A DNA stretch of 64,000 nt from NCBI RefSeq assembly GCF_022605725.1, contig NC_065547.1, forward strand, positions 9,527,167-9,591,166. The letters run 5' to 3'. This DNA comes from Anthonomus grandis grandis (lineage: Eukaryota > Arthropoda > Insecta > Coleoptera > Curculionidae). Each line of letters starts with the position of its first letter. The stretch's first letter is position 1. Positions 1 to 10,143 of this stretch are shown here, piece after piece. The notes beneath the pieces were generated by a model that saw only the letters and a program-made list of their open reading frames with translations, did no database searches and was not told the DNA's origin. The position numbers were made by a program, and so were the translations under genes.

Positions 1-1847
1 GGTAGAGAGAGAGACTCAATACGTGACAAACAGTCAGCCACCACATTATCTGAACCTTTAATGTATTCAATGCACGTAGTAAATTGGGAAATGTATGAAA
101 GTTGGCGAGATTGCCGGGGAGAAGCTTTGTCTGGACGCTGAAGAAAAGCGTAGATCAAGGGCTTATGGTCGGTCACAACCTTGAACTCCTGACCTTCAAG
201 ATAATGCTCAAAGTATTTAATTGCCTCGTAAATGGCTAGCAATTCTCTATCGTAAGGACTGTATCGAGTCTGCCGAGGGGACAATTTCTGAGAATAGAAT
301 GCCAAAGGCTCCCAGGACTGCTTCGTTCCATCAATCGGTTCAGACAGTTGTTCGAGGGACGCACCAATCGCAATGTCAGAGGCGTCGGATACCACACGGA
401 GTTCCGCACCAGCGCGGGGATGGACTAGTAAGACTGCACTAGCTAGCTCCTGTTTAACTTTTTCAAAAGCTCGTTCAGACTGATCCGTCCAGATGATAGG
501 ACTTTGATCATTTTTACGCGAGTCCTTGAAATATGCATTTAAAGGAGCTTGAGAGGAGGCCGCGGTAGGAATATTGCGATGGTAAAAATTTACCATGCCT
601 AAGAAGCGGCGAAGCTGAGAGACCGTAGAAGGCTTGGGGAAACTTAAAATGGCTTCAACCTTAGTAGGAATAGGAGATATACCACGATGGTTAATGCGAT
701 AACCCAGAAAATCAATTTCATTAACAGCAAGAACACATTTGGCGGGATTTAAGCGAAGACCAAATTCTCTAAGTCTTTCGAAGACTGCTCGTAAATGAGT
801 GTGATGGTCTTCAATGGTTTTGGAGAATACCAAAATATCGTCCTGATAAGCAAAGGTAAAATCAAGATTGCTCAAGGCTTGGTTGAGATATCTCTGAAAG
901 GTCTGGCTAGCATTACGCAAGCCGAAAGTCATGAACATGAATTCGAACAAACCGAAGGGAGTTATTACAGCAGTCTTTTCGATGTCCTCAGGATGAACTG
1001 GAATCTGCTGATAAGCACGAATAAGATCAAGCTTGCTGAAGATTTTTTTACCATGTAATTCACTGGAGCAGTCATATAAATGGGGAATGGGATATTTATC
1101 CGGTTTGGTGACAGCATTTAACGGTCTATAGTCACCACACACCCGCCACTCGGTGTCACCCTTTTTGACCATATGAATGGGACTTGCCCAAGAGCTAGAA
1201 GAGGGTCTACACCTACCAGTGTTTATCCAATGCTGGAACTCCATTTTTGCATACTTTAGCTTATCAGGCGGTAGCCGACGAGCCCGAGCTGACAAGGGAG
1301 GTCCTGAGGTAACTATATGATGGAAAACTCTAGGAATTTTTGGAGGAATATTGCAGGAGCTGCCTGTAATTTCTGGGAATTCTGAAAGAATTTTTTTGCA
1401 CTCACTATCTATCAGCACACAATGTATGGAGTGTACAGGAGCCTCTTTGACAATTCCTTTAGAGCATAGCTCAGTTGAAGTGTCCAGTAAACATTTCCTG
1501 CGTAGATCAACCGCCAAATTATACTGGAAAAGTAAATCGGCGCCAATAATGGCATATGGAACCTCCGCGATACAAAAGTTCCAGGATATGTCGCGCCGCA
1601 GCCCCAAATTCAGAGTACGAAGCGCCTCACCATAAGTATTTATGAAGCTATTATTAGCGGCATAAAGTTTTAGCCGAGCCGGTCTGTCGCGAAACCTAGG
1701 ATCGACTGGCACTAGCGAAATGTCCGCACCGGTATCGACAAGATAAATTTGACCTGTGGTCCTGTCACGGATATGAAGACGTCGAGAAGGTCCAATCACA
1801 CCTTTACCTGCCGCCTCCAAACAGGAAGGTGTAGAACTTAGTTTTTT
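1..1847 (-). CDS. Pol polyprotein (protease, reverse transcriptase, RNase H), partial
   Basis: After the -1 shift the frame contains the aspartic protease motif YLVDTGADISLVP (about 1705-1755) and then a Ty3-type reverse transcriptase with YQDDILVFSK (about 820-850). RNase H follows with VVTDHKPLIYAFLQRP (about 135-180). I translated these stretches and found them in one frame. It runs off the left edge, where integrase is expected. Confidence 0.88.
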
Positions 1848-2743
1848 GGCTTAGCTGAAAATTCCGCGAACATTTTACACCACTCTTTGCACGAAAGAGC
1901 GTTATTCGGGTATTTCTGATGCGCATAACATAACTCGGATTTCGCAGAATTACTCCTGCGACCCTGATTGGACCCAGACCGTGACCGACCGCGACTGCGT
2001 AAGCGTTTAAATTCCATTTGCATTTGCTTAAATGATTCCATCATGGTGTCAAATTTTGCCTCGAGCTTTTGAAATTCAGAGCGGTCTACTGGCAATGATG
2101 GTACGGGTTTTTTAAATACCCCGAAAGCTTGGGGAAATTCAGCGTTCGAACCCCGTTGACACGAAATTTTGTCGGCGATAGTGGCTAAAGTTTTAAGGTC
2201 CTTGTCTGATACAATCGTTAGAATGTCGCGCTGTTGTTGCGAAAGACACTCGAGAAAGATTGTTTTAAGAACTTGATCCGAGAGGTTACTTTCATTTAAA
2301 TCACGAAGTTGACTCAATACTATAGAAGGTTTGCAATTAACATCGACACGACCCTTTAATAACTTTTTTAAGCTGTCCTCCTTAGATAAGGAAAAACGTG
2401 AAACAAGCTTGGCTTTTGCTTGTTCAAACGCATCACCCGGAAGCGGACTCGATTTAATTATTGAGCTGATACATTTGAAGGCTTCCTCATCGTCAATAGC
2501 CATAACTAAATAATCGAATTTTGTAGAATCTACAGTTATACTGGCACGGCGGAAAGCGGCATCGACCTGAAAAAGCCAGCACTGAATATCAGAAGTTATA
2601 ATTTTGGGAATTTTAGGCGAAACAGCATCGATGCGGCCTTCATTACGGCCATTACCGGCAATAACGTTAGCCAGGGCGTCCCTGACATCACGTAGTTGAG
2701 CATTAGTTTGATCTAATTGCACTTGTAGCTCTTCAGACGACAT
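1838..2743 (-). CDS. Gag polyprotein of the gypsy element
   Basis: 301 residues, complete from ATG to TAA. The N-terminal coiled-coil-like segment (EELQVQLDQTNAQLRDVRDA) is followed by a capsid-like region (IQCWLFQVDAAFRRASI) and a basic SR-rich tail. It ends in a CYAHQKYPNNALSCKEWC box, the degenerate zinc-knuckle-like C-x2-H...C...C motif common in insect Ty3/gypsy Gag proteins. Gag packages the element RNA. The frame ends exactly at a slippery heptamer that leads into pol. Confidence 0.88.
   Translation of the reverse strand: MSSEELQVQLDQTNAQLRDVRDALANVIAGNGRNEGRIDAVSPKIPKIITSDIQCWLFQVDAAFRRASITVDSTKFDYLVMAIDDEEAFKCISSIIKSSPLPGDAFEQAKAKLVSRFSLSKEDSLKKLLKGRVDVNCKPSIVLSQLRDLNESNLSDQVLKTIFLECLSQQQRDILTIVSDKDLKTLATIADKISCQRGSNAEFPQAFGVFKKPVPSLPVDRSEFQKLEAKFDTMMESFKQMQMEFKRLRSRGRSRSGSNQGRRSNSAKSELCYAHQKYPNNALSCKEWCKMFAEFSAKPKN
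1841..1847 (-). promoter_or_regulatory. -1 ribosomal frameshift site (A AAA AAC) between gag and pol
   Basis: The minus strand reads CC-AAA-AAC-TAA at the gag terminus. It contains the heptamer A AAA AAC in the gag frame directly before the stop. Slipping back one base continues the frame into the protease. Confidence 0.85.
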
Positions 2744-3409
2744 AATGGAACAAAATGAATAATATATGTGAAATAAATGAATAAAATAAAAAAGTATGAT
2801 CTAATTTTAAATTAAAAATAGTTTTCCAACACAATATTTAATACAGTAAAAACAGTGACGATAATTAATCAAAAGGGATGATTATCACACACCCATAATA
2901 AAAAACTAAATAAATTTAAACTTTTGTACCTTTACGCACTGCACTGAAGTATCAAATCAGCTGATCCGTCAATCACAAGTTTGAAGTTTGAAATCAGCTG
3001 ATCCTGCTGTCAGACGGCGAGATGCGAGAGTCAAGTGGCGAAACGTCGCGCCCCAAAGTACAGCAACCAGCCCAACATCCGGCAAACGGCAAACAGCAAC
3101 CGTACAAACGCTACCAACAAGTGCGGCCAACAGTCGAACTGAAAAAGCCGGCTGCACACAGCACAATTTCAACCGGCAGCAACTGCGTGCCAGAATTCTG
3201 CCTAGCGATACGAACAATCACAAAGCCGGACGCACACGATGGCAGATGGGAAAAATTGGCAGTAAGGCTACTGAAGACGGCACAATTTTTCAATAAAATT
3301 CATTAACAACACTACTGAGCGATCACATCACCGTTCCAGGGTAAAATTAGCAAATAGCGTACTAGTTCACTGCTAACTTACAGCACACGCACAACCGTTA
3401 CTATATGAA
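2744..3409 (-). other. Untranslated leader between primer binding site and gag
   Basis: About 665 nt with short reading frames on both strands that do not resemble known proteins. Near 2958-3004 a repeated CAGCTGATC motif flanks a short direct duplication (AAGTTTGAAGTTTGA). Confidence 0.5.
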
Positions 3410-3423
3410 CGTCGGGGTCACCA
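3410..3423 (-). other. Primer binding site of the gypsy element
   Basis: The minus-strand sequence TGGTGACCCCGACG starts one base after the LTR end and begins with the TGG expected to pair with a tRNA CCA tail. I cannot name the tRNA with certainty. Confidence 0.7.
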
Positions 3424-3424
3424 C

Positions 3425-3863
3425 TGTAGGTTTTGTAGTCACCAGACGAGAGATCCTATACTCTTAAACACCAAAATAATACACTTGTTAACGGATAACA
3501 ATACTTTATTGTACCAATCGTACAAGAAAACAGCTACATAGCTTAGACACGTGGAAGTCAACGACTTTTACAACCAGTCTCTGTCACGACTCAGATGCAA
3601 CCTAATCCGCCATAATGGATCGAATACATCCTGACAATTGACAGCCTCCACTCCACTCTCGGAGTGAGTGAGAGGGCGATACAAGTCCCCACAAACTAAC
3701 TTTTGATGCTGCCATCTAAATTTTAGTCTCGATACTGGCTGAGTAAGGAGGGGTGGCGATATTAGGAACAATGGCAATATTTGGCGCACGTACCTAACAT
3801 TAACGGAAACATTTAATAAATGATAATATAACATAGATTGTAGTAGCATGAACATAATTAACA
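3425..3863 (-). repeat. 5' LTR of the gypsy element
   Basis: On the minus strand it begins TGTTAATTATG and ends CTACA, a 439-bp TG...CA unit ending one base before the primer binding site. The partner LTR is outside the window, so the outer boundary at 3863 rests only on the TGTTA start and could be off by some bases. Confidence 0.65.
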
Positions 3864-3984
3864 CCAGATGTCAGGCAGAAATTAATTAGCAAATGGTACT
3901 AATACAAAAAAAATGTGTACTTAACCTATTTTGCCTGAATTTATTGGCAGGCTTGGGAACTTATCTTACCTTTATCTTAAATGT
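3864..3984. other. Short spacer, nothing recognised
   Basis: AT-rich sequence between the gypsy LTR and a degraded transposase-like gene. No feature is visible. Confidence 0.4.
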
Positions 3985-4900
3985 TATCTTCAGGATCACT
4001 ATCTTCAAGTGTTGATTCACGAATATTGTCGGACGATGGTAGATTTTGATAATATGGGTGAAATTCATCTGGAATTAATCCCGATTTGCGATTATCTTTA
4101 ATAAACCTTGTTTTTCTTTTTGGAACTTATAGGTCGCTTCGGGTACACGTTTTTTAGCGTTATTTCTTTCAAATTGGACAGTCCCAAAAACTTTTATTTC
4201 TCTGTATGATCATGTCTATACTCAAGGATCCCTGGCTTAGCCTTTTGGTAACGAAAACGTTTAATTTTCAACTAGTTTACCTTTTCATTATTGACATATC
4301 TCGTCTTATTTTTCATTAGAAATACTTTCCAAGTCAAGAAAATCTTAAAACTTAAGTTCCTGTACAACAAATGGCTTCTTTTTTGTTGGCCATGCGAAAT
4401 ATTGTTAACTAATCATTCATTAAACACAGGAAGAAACTTCTGAGGCCGTTCAATAGCACTTTGCACGCTGTCTACTTCCATGTAGCTGTGTCCACTTTCC
4501 AGAAACTTTTGCTTCATAACCATTAAGTTGGGATTTTTTTTAACCAATTAGAGTAATAAAGCATAAGCATTAACAAGAGCATAATATTTTGGTCCCGTTT
4601 TTGACTACCGCAAGGGTCTAAAAATAATGATATTACGTTTACACTAGTGGGAAGCTAATTAATGTAAGTAAAAAGGCATGTGCCAATTTCTAAGCTACCC
4701 TTTTTTTTCCAAGAAGCTCTGTCCAGCTTTAACAAAATGCAAGTGCAAAATCTTTAATTTTTTGCAACGTTGTTCAACCGTGTCGTTTTCTGGAACATGC
4801 GTATTCTACAAGAGGACTGATCTAAAAACGAACATGTTTCTGAGACATCCTATATATGAAATTATGCTATATTCTTTTTATTCATGACTTCGACACGCCA
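3985..4900 (-). pseudogene. Degraded gene of an unnamed insect mobile family (copy 1)
   Basis: On the minus strand, pieces in shifting frames read SLFLDPCGSQKRDQNIM (about 4600), then QKFLESGHSYMEVDSVQSAI (about 4490-4545), then LIPDEFHPYYQNLPSSDNI (about 4010-4070). I recall many uncharacterised insect proteins with the pattern xxWSDGCGYQNRN...EQKYLxxGHTQMECDSVHxxIER and a C-terminal VIPxxxHxFY segment. This copy has the C-terminal half of such a protein. A second copy lies at 25930-27110. Class and transposition mechanism are unknown to me. Confidence 0.6.
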
Positions 4901-5117
4901 CGATCGTTACTAGGAACTTCAAATGCAGTGTTCTGCGTTGATATCCCAACTTACAAACCTTTACTATTCCACCCTAGAGATAAGCAACTACTTGAAAATT
5001 AAATAAAAAAATAACATTTATATCGAAATATTATAACAATTCACTAGAACCATGAAACAAAGAAGAAAAGCGAATATTTTAAACAAACAATAATTAACAA
5101 ATCTATATGTCGCAGCC
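4901..5117. other. Spacer, no feature seen
   Basis: AT-rich sequence up to the left end of the KRBA2/Ginger-like transposon. Confidence 0.4.
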
Positions 5118-5379
5118 TTCTACTGTAATCGGTCATTACATGAAAAGTCTGGCATCTTCATGAAACGCTGCCAAACACTGAAACAGATAACTGTTACGCC
5201 GAAAGACTATAAATTTTAGACGTTACGTGTAACGTCAGCGTGCTTCGGCCGCTTGATGAAAACGAGCAAAATTACGTTAAGGTGTCCGACTGTATTGGAC
5301 GTTTCATGTAACGCTTCGAATCTACTTTGCACTTGCTCAATCAACATCAACGAAATAACACATATACTCACCTCAAAAT
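5118..5379 (+). repeat. Left terminal inverted repeat of the KRBA2/Ginger-like element
   Basis: It matches the reverse complement of 7987-8248 at most positions, with scattered substitutions. Shared blocks include GTTACGCCGAAAGACTAT, AGACGTTACGTGTAACGTC and GCGGCCGAAGCACG (on one or the other strand). Confidence 0.9.
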
Positions 5380-5421
5380 AAATTTTATTACAAAAATAAA
5401 TCAATAGAGGCTAGCTACAGT

Positions 5422-7988
5422 TCAAGAGCAAAAATATAAAAGAAAGTAAAACACGCATATATTAATCAAACTAAACAAATGATAAGTTATAATAAGTACG
5501 CTATCTTTTGTACAGATACACTTATTTTTGGTACACTGTTGCTTGCTGGGTTTACTCGAACATTTGAGATAGCCTTGACCACCTGATCCTAATGACACAG
5601 CCTCTCTTAAGCTCACTGATTTTTCCAAGGGGATTTCCTCTTCATTAAGAAATGCTGAACCCGCAACAGTGAGACTTTCAGCACCAAACCATCCCTTTAT
5701 AATACCGTGTTTACCTGCAACCTGATTTACACCATTTTTCTGATCTATTATTAAACAAATCATATTCCTGGAATCTCCTGGACCTCTGTCGACTTTAGGA
5801 ATATTTAACAACACACAATCACCTACATTGAAAGTCGGCAATTTTTTTGCCGAATTGCTCAACCTTTTTTTGGCTGCTTCAGTTTTATTTCTAGCTTCGT
5901 CGCGTTCCTCAGAGCTGTTTTTGCTAGCGGAACATAAATTGCACAGTACTGAAGATACCTATACCACAGTACCTTGTTGACAAACTTCAGTAATATTAAC
6001 AACACGTAAACAATTTTCGCAAATTGCTTCTTCAGATCTTTTTTCCTCCGAGCAAGACACAATATTGGCAATGTCGGTATCTTCATCAGCGAGACTTTCA
6101 TATGCATCCGATATTTCGACAACTGAATCTTCTTCGTTATTTATAATTTTCATAAGCTCTTCTTCGGAAGTTAATGTTTTTGCAAGCGCTGAGGGGATGT
6201 TACTAGAAGATAGACCAACTTTATGTTCACAGCCTAAAAGTGCTTTATACGGAGACCGCCCTTTTGTTCTGTGAAGTGAGATATTCTTTTGCCATTGCAC
6301 AAACTGAAGACCTACCTACCATCTTTTACTATTCGTGTCAGACATCCAAGCTCGAATCATGTTTTCAACGTCTTGATTTGAGCGTTCAATGCTGCCTTGA
6401 CTCTGGAGGTGTCTAGGACGACCGTGTACTATAATGCATTCCGGCTATACCTCTTTCAATTCAAGTATAACCTTATTTACAAACTCGCGACCGTTGTCGC
6501 TCTGGAGAATTTTCGGGGCTCCTATTAACAGAAAAATACTTAAAAAGTTGGAAGTTGGAAGCAACTTCCTCGGCACATTTGGTTTCCATTGGTCGTAAGA
6601 ATACGAATTTTGTGGCATGATCTTGATAATTCATTAGCCATTTGAATTGCTTGTCGGGAAGCGATTGGAAATCTATCAGGTCCACCTGCCCTCTTTCATT
6701 AAAATCTTTGCTTACAATGGGACGTACTACAATTTTTTGTCTGCCATGTTTCTTTTCATTGAAGCTTTTGCAGCATTGAACAAAACATTCTATGGCCGGA
6801 TGTGGGATACTCAATTTATTTTTGAAAGCTACTTCCATTTTAACGCGACCACCGTGCCCTGTTTTGTTGATATGATAATCACATAATTTCTCAAATAACT
6901 CTTCGTACGCCACTACAAACTCGATTTCATCCTTTTATGTTTCTTCATTAAATGTGATTGGTCAGAAATGGTCATAACATCATATGTCTGCAGCAAAAAG
7001 TATTCGCGCCTTTCTTTTCTTCCTCTAAAACAGAAACCTATTTTAGAAAAAATAAACAAATTTCAAATAATTAAAATTTTCTTGTGCCTCGCTATTATAG
7101 AACCCCCTGTGTAGATAAGAATAATTTCCTGCGAAAGTACAATGCTTTCCATAAAACTTTTCTAGGAAACATTTTTTCTAAAAAGCCACACTATCGGGCC
7201 ATCCTGTATACCTAACATTATACAGGTTGCCCCATTAATCCATGGACATAGAACTGCCACGTATTTTTGGAATTAAAATAAGTTGATTGGACACAATTTA
7301 CCTCTATACAAAAGTGCTTCGTTTGTCCGTTAGAAGGCATCAAAGTTTAACAATAAAAACACAGTTTAATATTTTTATTATATAAAACAAAATCTAATTG
7401 CATAGAAAGTAGCCCCCTATTACTGCTATCAACTGTACCAAGTTTCATCACAATTGGAGAAATTGTTTTTGACTAATCAACAAAAAACGATTTTTTAATA
7501 AACATTTTAACACCCTGTATCTCGAAAACTAAGCTCTAACAGACAAATGAAGCACTTTTGTATAGAGATAAATTGTCTCCAATCGACTTATTTTAATTTC
7601 AAAAATACGTGTTAGTTCGATGTCTACGGAATATTAGGACACCCTCTATATCTAAATATTGCTATCCAAACTACACAAGTGTATACAATTTCAAAATGAT
7701 AGGTTAGCAGGTAGTACCTACTAACAGTGGGGATATGTTTTCGTAATAGCATGAATTAATTCACAGTGTGCACTGTACAAATCACGAGTCCACGAGAAAC
7801 CCGGGAAATCCCGGATATAAACCTAACCTAAACAACGGTTTCTGCTTAGCTGCTACAATTTCCTGTATAACTGTTTCAATTTTGTGCTTTGTGTAAGGCT
7901 TTCGTAGAGGTTTCTGGGAATAAAACTCTTCTAATTTCTTGTAGAATTGCGTTTGTTGTGTCACAATAACACTTTCGGCCGTCGTCAT
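5422..7988 (-). pseudogene. KRBA2-like integrase/transposase, interrupted
   Basis: The N-terminus MTTAESVIVTQQTQFYKKLE starts at 7988. After the MITE the gene resumes with GHGGRVKMEVAFKN, then GQVDLIDFQSLPDKQFKW (first Asp) and YQDHATKFVFLRPMETK. QSDNGREFVN (second Asp) and QGSIERSNQDVE (Glu) follow about 36 residues apart, near 6500 and 6385. Then come RSPYKALLGCEHKVGLSSS and a Cys-rich tail (CTKNKCICTKD). The order matches insect proteins annotated KRAB-A domain-containing 2-like. Frameshifts near 6540 and 5950, and stops near 6435 and 6320, show it is dead. It would cut and rejoin element ends. Confidence 0.8.
7221..7650. mobile_element. MITE nested in the KRBA2/Ginger-like element
   Basis: About 430 bp, non-coding, with imperfect inverted repeats of about 120 bp. 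Both arms carry CACGTATTTTTGGAATTAAA-like and TCTATACAAAAGTGCTTC-like blocks. The ends (TACAGGTTGCCCC and TATAGAGGGTGTCC) and flanking TA suggest a Tc1/mariner-mobilised element. It separates the N-terminal part of the host transposon's gene from the rest. Confidence 0.75.
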
Positions 7989-8248
7989 TTTGAGGTTAGT
8001 ATGTGTGTTATTTCGTTGATGTTGATTCAGCAAGTGCAAAGTAGATTTGAAGCGTTACATGAAACGTCCAATACAGTCGGACACCTAACGTAATTTTGCT
8101 CGTTTTCATCAAGCGGCCGAAGCACGCTGACGTTACACGTAACGTCTAAAATGTATAGTCTTTCGGCGTAACAGTTATTTGTTTCAGTGTTTGGCAGCGT
8201 TTCGTGAAAAGGCCAGACTTTTCATGTAATGACCGATTACAGTAGAAG
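7987..8248 (-). repeat. Right terminal inverted repeat of the KRBA2/Ginger-like element
   Basis: Mirror of 5118-5379. The likely start codon of the element's gene (ATG at 7988 on the minus strand) sits at its inner edge, so this repeat probably carries the promoter. Confidence 0.9.
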
Positions 8249-9984
8249 AAGGAAATATATTAGGTTTGTTATCTGTATCAAGAGTGGGCAACATTTTTGT
8301 ACCTAAAAAATTACAAATAATTGAAAAAAAAACCCAAAAAATAATTGAAGCAAACCTTTGATATGGACATTGAAAGCGCGGACTTAGGCAACATTCATGT
8401 TAACGCCAGTGTGCAGGTGGACTTGCGTACGTTTCATTTGTGAGTATTGTGGCTCTACCTATCAAAGTAAGCTGAAATCATTGACACCAAATTATACATA
8501 TTTAAGTGCTTAAAAGATGGCGTTATTATCTTGATTTCTGAAAAAAGTGGACTTACACAGTTTTTATATGACGGTGACGATATTGTGCAATTTATCTTTA
8601 ATAAAAAGAATCGTGCGTCTTGATCTTTTGAGAGTAAATGTAATATGTTCTTAAAAACAGACAATTTAATGGCAATAGTAGTGACACGTCAAAACAGTAT
8701 GAAAACAGTAAAAATAAGTTTTAAAAATTTCACTGTTACAACCTACACAACTCTTCCCTATTAAGAATGCGCCCCTCAATTACTATGAAATATTTTCAAA
8801 ATTTTTCTCGTCATTTTATTGGTGATGTTAAAGAGTAATGTTTGAATTAACTTTAAGACCCGTCAAAATGACTTGTGCAAATATTCTGTTTGGGACCTCA
8901 CTTGAAATTTTTTATAATTTTTCTTTATGGTAGGGTTAAGATACTTTGATGTGTATATTTGTTGTCTGGAAATGTTTAAATTTAGGATTTTCATGCTGGA
9001 AAACATGCATAAAAACTGTATAAGTGTGAAAATTTTAAATGTTAAATGGTTTGGTAAAATCTACCATTTTAGGTAAATGCTCAAAATTGTTGTAGAAATC
9101 TGTCAGTGTCCCCTTTAGCAGTATTCTCTTAATTATTTAAATAAAAGTGTGGTGTTTTGTTTGATTAGAAATACCACCCTCGTCAAGATTTATTTACAAT
9201 AAATGAAAAAAACTTTATATTATTGTTATTTTTTTCGTATTTTTTATGTTGAACGATGAACTAAAGATAATGGATTTATTTAGTCTATTAACGAATTAAA
9301 ATACTTATGACATAATATTATGTAATTGGAGATTTAGTCAATACTTGTAAATAATTTGTTAAAAGGCTACTATTTGTGTCAAATTTATTATTATGATTAT
9401 TAGTGTAATTTTTTAACTTAAATTATAATATAGTCAGCTCTTAAAAGTACTTTTATGTGTCTTTTTTTTGAAAAACTTTTTATTAATATTCAAATAACTT
9501 TATTATGCTACAAACAAAATATAATACAGTTTAAAGGTGTGCTGCTACATACATTTTAATGATAATTATTTATAAGCACTAACGTAAAATATCCTTTTTT
9601 TAAACTAATAGCTACAGATGCGCTTAGTACGGAATATAAATCATAAAAACAATTTTTTTCAATCGTTACATTTTGGTTAAAATTTAAATATAAAGTAATT
9701 AAGACGAACATTTCAAGCTGAATAATAAATTACTCTTAAATGTTAATATTGACCAGCCCGGACTAATTTAAAAAAAAAACAGTAATCTTATCACAATATC
9801 CGCTAAAACCGATTTATCCAAACAAAACGTTTAAAACATAAAATACTGTAAAAGCACAACACCAAAATAAAACCGTAGATATAAAATATTCCTTTTTTTT
9901 GGTGCTTCTAAAATAAAAAACGGGTTTTAAACTGTTGCTCATAAGTCTTTTAAAAATCCATTCATATCAATTGTTTCATAGACG
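8249..9984 (-). other. 3' UTR/downstream flank of Sara, no gene seen
   Basis: Very AT-rich. Downstream of the stop codon several TTTATT hexamers (AATAAA on the minus strand) occur, for example near 9270 and 9397, but the polyadenylation site cannot be chosen from sequence alone. I see no convincing coding sequence. Confidence 0.5.
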
Positions 9985-10143
9985 CTACGCATTTAGTATG
10001 CGAAATATTAACTCTAATACTATAGCGCTATCACCCAAATTGCTCGACGTTATCCTGTGCAGGACCGGGATTAATTCGTTGTCCAAGCTACGCATGTAAA
10101 TCGGCGTCAGTTTGGTACCGTTACTACCCGCTGAATATGAAAC
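9985..10143 (-). CDS. Sara: Sara last coding exon n with stop codon
   Basis: It follows a T10 tract plus AG. It reads VSYSAGSNGTKLTPIYMRSL, then IPVLHR and LELIFRILNA, then TAG at 9985-9987. Vertebrate SARA ends with GYQAGSNG...LVPVIHGGA...MELIFYILE, so this is the true C-terminus. Confidence 0.95.
   Translation of the reverse strand, partial: VSYSAGSNGTKLTPIYMRSLDNELIPVLHRITSSNLGDSAIVLELIFRILNA

Larger units (their letters stand above)
1..3863 (-). mobile_element. Ty3/gypsy LTR retrotransposon, 3' part beyond the left edge
   Basis: Read on the minus strand the order is 5' LTR (3863-3425), primer binding site, leader, gag, and -1 frameshifted protease-reverse transcriptase-RNase H running off position 1. 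The integrase and 3' LTR would lie outside the window. It sits downstream of the Sara 3' end. The visible pol was only partly translated, but no stop was seen in the parts checked, so the copy may be fairly young. Confidence 0.9.
5118..8248 (-). mobile_element. KRBA2/Ginger-like DNA transposon with long terminal inverted repeats
   Basis: 3.13 kb bounded by inverted repeats of about 261 bp whose ends read CTTCTACTGTAATCGG. If the outermost CTTCTAC is flank, the element begins TGTAATCGG, close to the TGTNR ends described for Ginger elements. Inside is a minus-strand gene for an integrase-like (DDE) protein resembling KRAB-A domain-containing protein 2 (KRBA2). No clean target duplication was found. 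A MITE is inserted at 7221-7650. Confidence 0.75.

Noticed and set aside
3568..3864. Open frame of 98 codons on the minus strand
   Set aside because: It lies wholly within the gypsy LTR and has no protein-like features.
4678..4887. 69-codon frame on the plus strand
   Set aside because: It is antisense to the degraded unnamed-family gene and has low-complexity composition.
8455..8664. 69-codon frame on the minus strand downstream of Sara
   Set aside because: Isolated, AT-driven, with no splice or domain signals.
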